From Bacillus sp. sid0103 (GTDB lineage: Bacteria > Bacillota > Bacilli > Bacillales_B > DSM-18226), in NCBI RefSeq assembly GCF_019219025.1, contig NZ_JAHUWN010000018.1:1-64000 (forward strand): a stretch of DNA of 64,000 nt, in the 5' to 3' direction. Position numbers and translations under genes: made by a program. The notes beneath the pieces are model-generated. The model ran no database searches. It was given only the letters and a program-made list of their open reading frames with translations, and was not told the DNA's origin. Shown in pieces: positions 62,705 to 64,000 of this stretch. The number at the start of each line of letters is the position of its first letter. Position 1 is the stretch's first letter.

Positions 62705-63843
62705 TTTATCAACTCATATATTTTTTTTGCATCAAGATCAATAATTTTTTCAAAGCGATTCCCAAATAAAAGTGCCTCACCTGTTGGGGATAAAATCATT
62801 GGCTCATTATCTAAACCTTCCATTACCAGGCTGCTGCTGTCATTCTTAAGATTATAGATGATGAGTTGGAAACCATCGGTATAAGAATCTGCATCACCAC
62901 TTGATAACGGTTTTAAAGTAATAAATTGTCTCTTTTGTTCATTATAGTCATAAAAAGGAACTAACCAATCTGAATACCTTGTTAATTGCGGCATTGAAAA
63001 AACAGCTAACCTTTTCTGTTTTTTATCGAAAAATGAATAACTGGCTACGGACTGGTCTTGTTCATTTACTGAGATTGTCATAAGCAGGTCTTGAAAGGTT
63101 GAAAAATCGATTAAGGATGGAAACAACGTCTTCTCCGACTTATTCACTATATTTTTAACGTTAAGTGGTGCATAGGAGGACGGATGATCTTCATCCCAAT
63201 TAATAAAGGCGATCTCATTACGTGCCAGCCACTTTATAAAAGGCTTAGGTACGTCAAGTTCGGATGTAGTCGACCTTCTTAAGTCTACTAATAACACCTG
63301 AAAACTCCAATCCTCGGCAAATTTAGTTACTAATACCTGGGTTTCATTAAAAGGATTCCATTCGAATCCTAATTCATAGGATTGAAACGATTTTTTCAGG
63401 ATTTCGGCCCCTTTTGTATCTATTACTGTTACTATTCCTTCTGATGATGATTGCGAGGCATGGATTAAAATGCTTTTTTTTGAAGGACTAATCACTACAT
63501 TGACGATGGGATATTCACTTTTATAGATTAAATCATTCTTACCTGATAAAAGGTTATAGCGATATATACTTGAAGTTTGATCTAGGTTCGTAATATAGAG
63601 GACTTGGTTCTCAGAAAGCCAGCCGGCGAGTTTGGAAAATTCACCTTCCGGGATGGAAATGGGTAATTTCCACTTATCTCCAATAGTAGTGGTAACCGGA
63701 GATTTAGGCTTTTCATTTTTAACAGGAACTTTTAGCTTTACTTGCTCCTTTTGGGAACATGCACCTAAGATGAGGATCAAAAAAATTAAATAGAGGACTA
63801 GAAACATTGGATTTTTAAAATATGTCCTGTTCAATTTACTCAA
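62698..63843 (-). CDS. yqgU: YqgU-like lipoprotein
   Basis: 381 residues. A signal peptide with lipobox LGAC puts the lipid on C29. The remainder is beta-propeller-like, with repeated blades (SIYRYNLLSGKNDLIYKSEY, then SKKSILIHASQSSSEG and GFEWNPFNETQVLVTKFAED). It matches YqgU of B. subtilis in place and layout. It is anchored on the outer membrane face; the function is not known. The gap 63844-63960 is AT-rich and holds no other gene. Confidence 0.85.
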   Translation of the reverse strand: MSKLNRTYFKNPMFLVLYLIFLILILGACSQKEQVKLKVPVKNEKPKSPVTTTIGDKWKLPISIPEGEFSKLAGWLSENQVLYITNLDQTSSIYRYNLLSGKNDLIYKSEYPIVNVVISPSKKSILIHASQSSSEGIVTVIDTKGAEILKKSFQSYELGFEWNPFNETQVLVTKFAEDWSFQVLLVDLRRSTTSELDVPKPFIKWLARNEIAFINWDEDHPSSYAPLNVKNIVNKSEKTLFPSLIDFSTFQDLLMTISVNEQDQSVASYSFFDKKQKRLAVFSMPQLTRYSDWLVPFYDYNEQKRQFITLKPLSSGDADSYTDGFQLIIYNLKNDSSSLVMEGLDNEPMILSPTGEALLFGNRFEKIIDLDAKKIYELIKE

Positions 63844-63967
63844 TATTTCCTCCTCTCTTATTACTTATAAGTTAGTACGTTTTTTTAACGATAATGTTTC
63901 AATATTATAACAAATTTTTCAAAACAGGAAAAAAGAAATAGATAAAATTATTGTCGAAAGTAACAAA

Positions 63968-63992
63968 GAAAAAACCGCATCACTGCGGATTT
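63968..63992 (-). terminator. Terminator of a gene beyond the window edge
   Basis: CCGCA/TGCGG stem followed on the minus strand by TTTTTTC; its gene would lie past 64000. Confidence 0.7.
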
Positions 63993-64000
63993 TCCTTTGT

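Noticed and set aside
1..64000. CRISPR arrays, tRNA or rRNA genes
   Set aside because: No regularly spaced repeats and no tRNA or rRNA-like sequence was recognised.

Overview
The window is chromosomal DNA from a low-GC, spore-forming Bacillaceae species (Bacillus/Neobacillus-like). The evidence is a near-complete copy of the B. subtilis spo0A-to-yqgU gene order, a full spoIIIA operon, spo0A, spoIVB, and strong AGGAGG-type ribosome sites. No rRNA, tRNA or CRISPR array was seen.

Region 1 (1-5500) is accessory. It holds the N-terminal part of an IS110-family recombinase cut by the window edge, with a long leader that may encode its guide (bridge) RNA. A remnant of a phage, plasmid or integrative element follows: two ribbon-helix-helix proteins, a zinc-ribbon protein, an XRE regulator, a membrane-anchored Mrr-type nuclease, a cysteine-rich 55-residue peptide, a YolD-like protein and a decayed gene. 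A GTATGACCG motif recurs four times here.

Region 2 (5.6-25.4 kb, all minus strand) is the conserved core: spo0A, spoIVB, recN, argR, tlyA, dxs, ispA, xseB, xseA, folD, nusB, yqhY, accC, accB and spoIIIAH to spoIIIAA. A sigma-E-like promoter lies before spoIIIAA. spoIIIAD has no usual start codon and appears to start with ATT.

Region 3 (25.6-36.7 kb) is the most unusual part. It is a System I-type (Ccm) cytochrome c maturation locus in a Bacillus-type chromosome, where System II (ResBC/CcdA) is expected. It encodes CcmE, CcmF, a CcmH-like and a CcmI-like protein, CcmA, CcmB, CcmC, CcmD and CcmG. Two uncharacterised signal-peptide/one-TM proteins are woven into it, and a membrane-anchored diheme cytochrome c, a PCYCGC lipoprotein and a four-helix membrane protein lie upstream. 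CcmE has Cys in place of the usual heme-binding His (CxxxY type). Three proteins of the locus share a short K-[LI]-[SD]-x3-Y cytoplasmic motif.

Region 4 (36.8-53.9 kb) holds efp, pepQ, yqhR, yqhQ, yqhP, yqhO, an NlpC/P60 hydrolase, B12-dependent ribonucleotide reductase nrdJ with a likely NrdR operator, lipM, yqhL, the gcvT-gcvPA-gcvPB operon under a tandem glycine riboswitch, and yqhH-yqhG. Compared with B. subtilis, aroQ, mntR and the sinIR/tapA-sipW-tasA block are missing from their places.

Region 5 (54-64 kb) holds the competence pilus operon comGA-GG, yqzE, a winged-helix regulator with four C-terminal cysteines, a DUF2626 gene, a MidA-like methyltransferase, yqgX, yqgW, yqgV and yqgU.

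Two families of short interspersed repeats are present, each with full and internally deleted copies. One full copy sits inside the comG operon.
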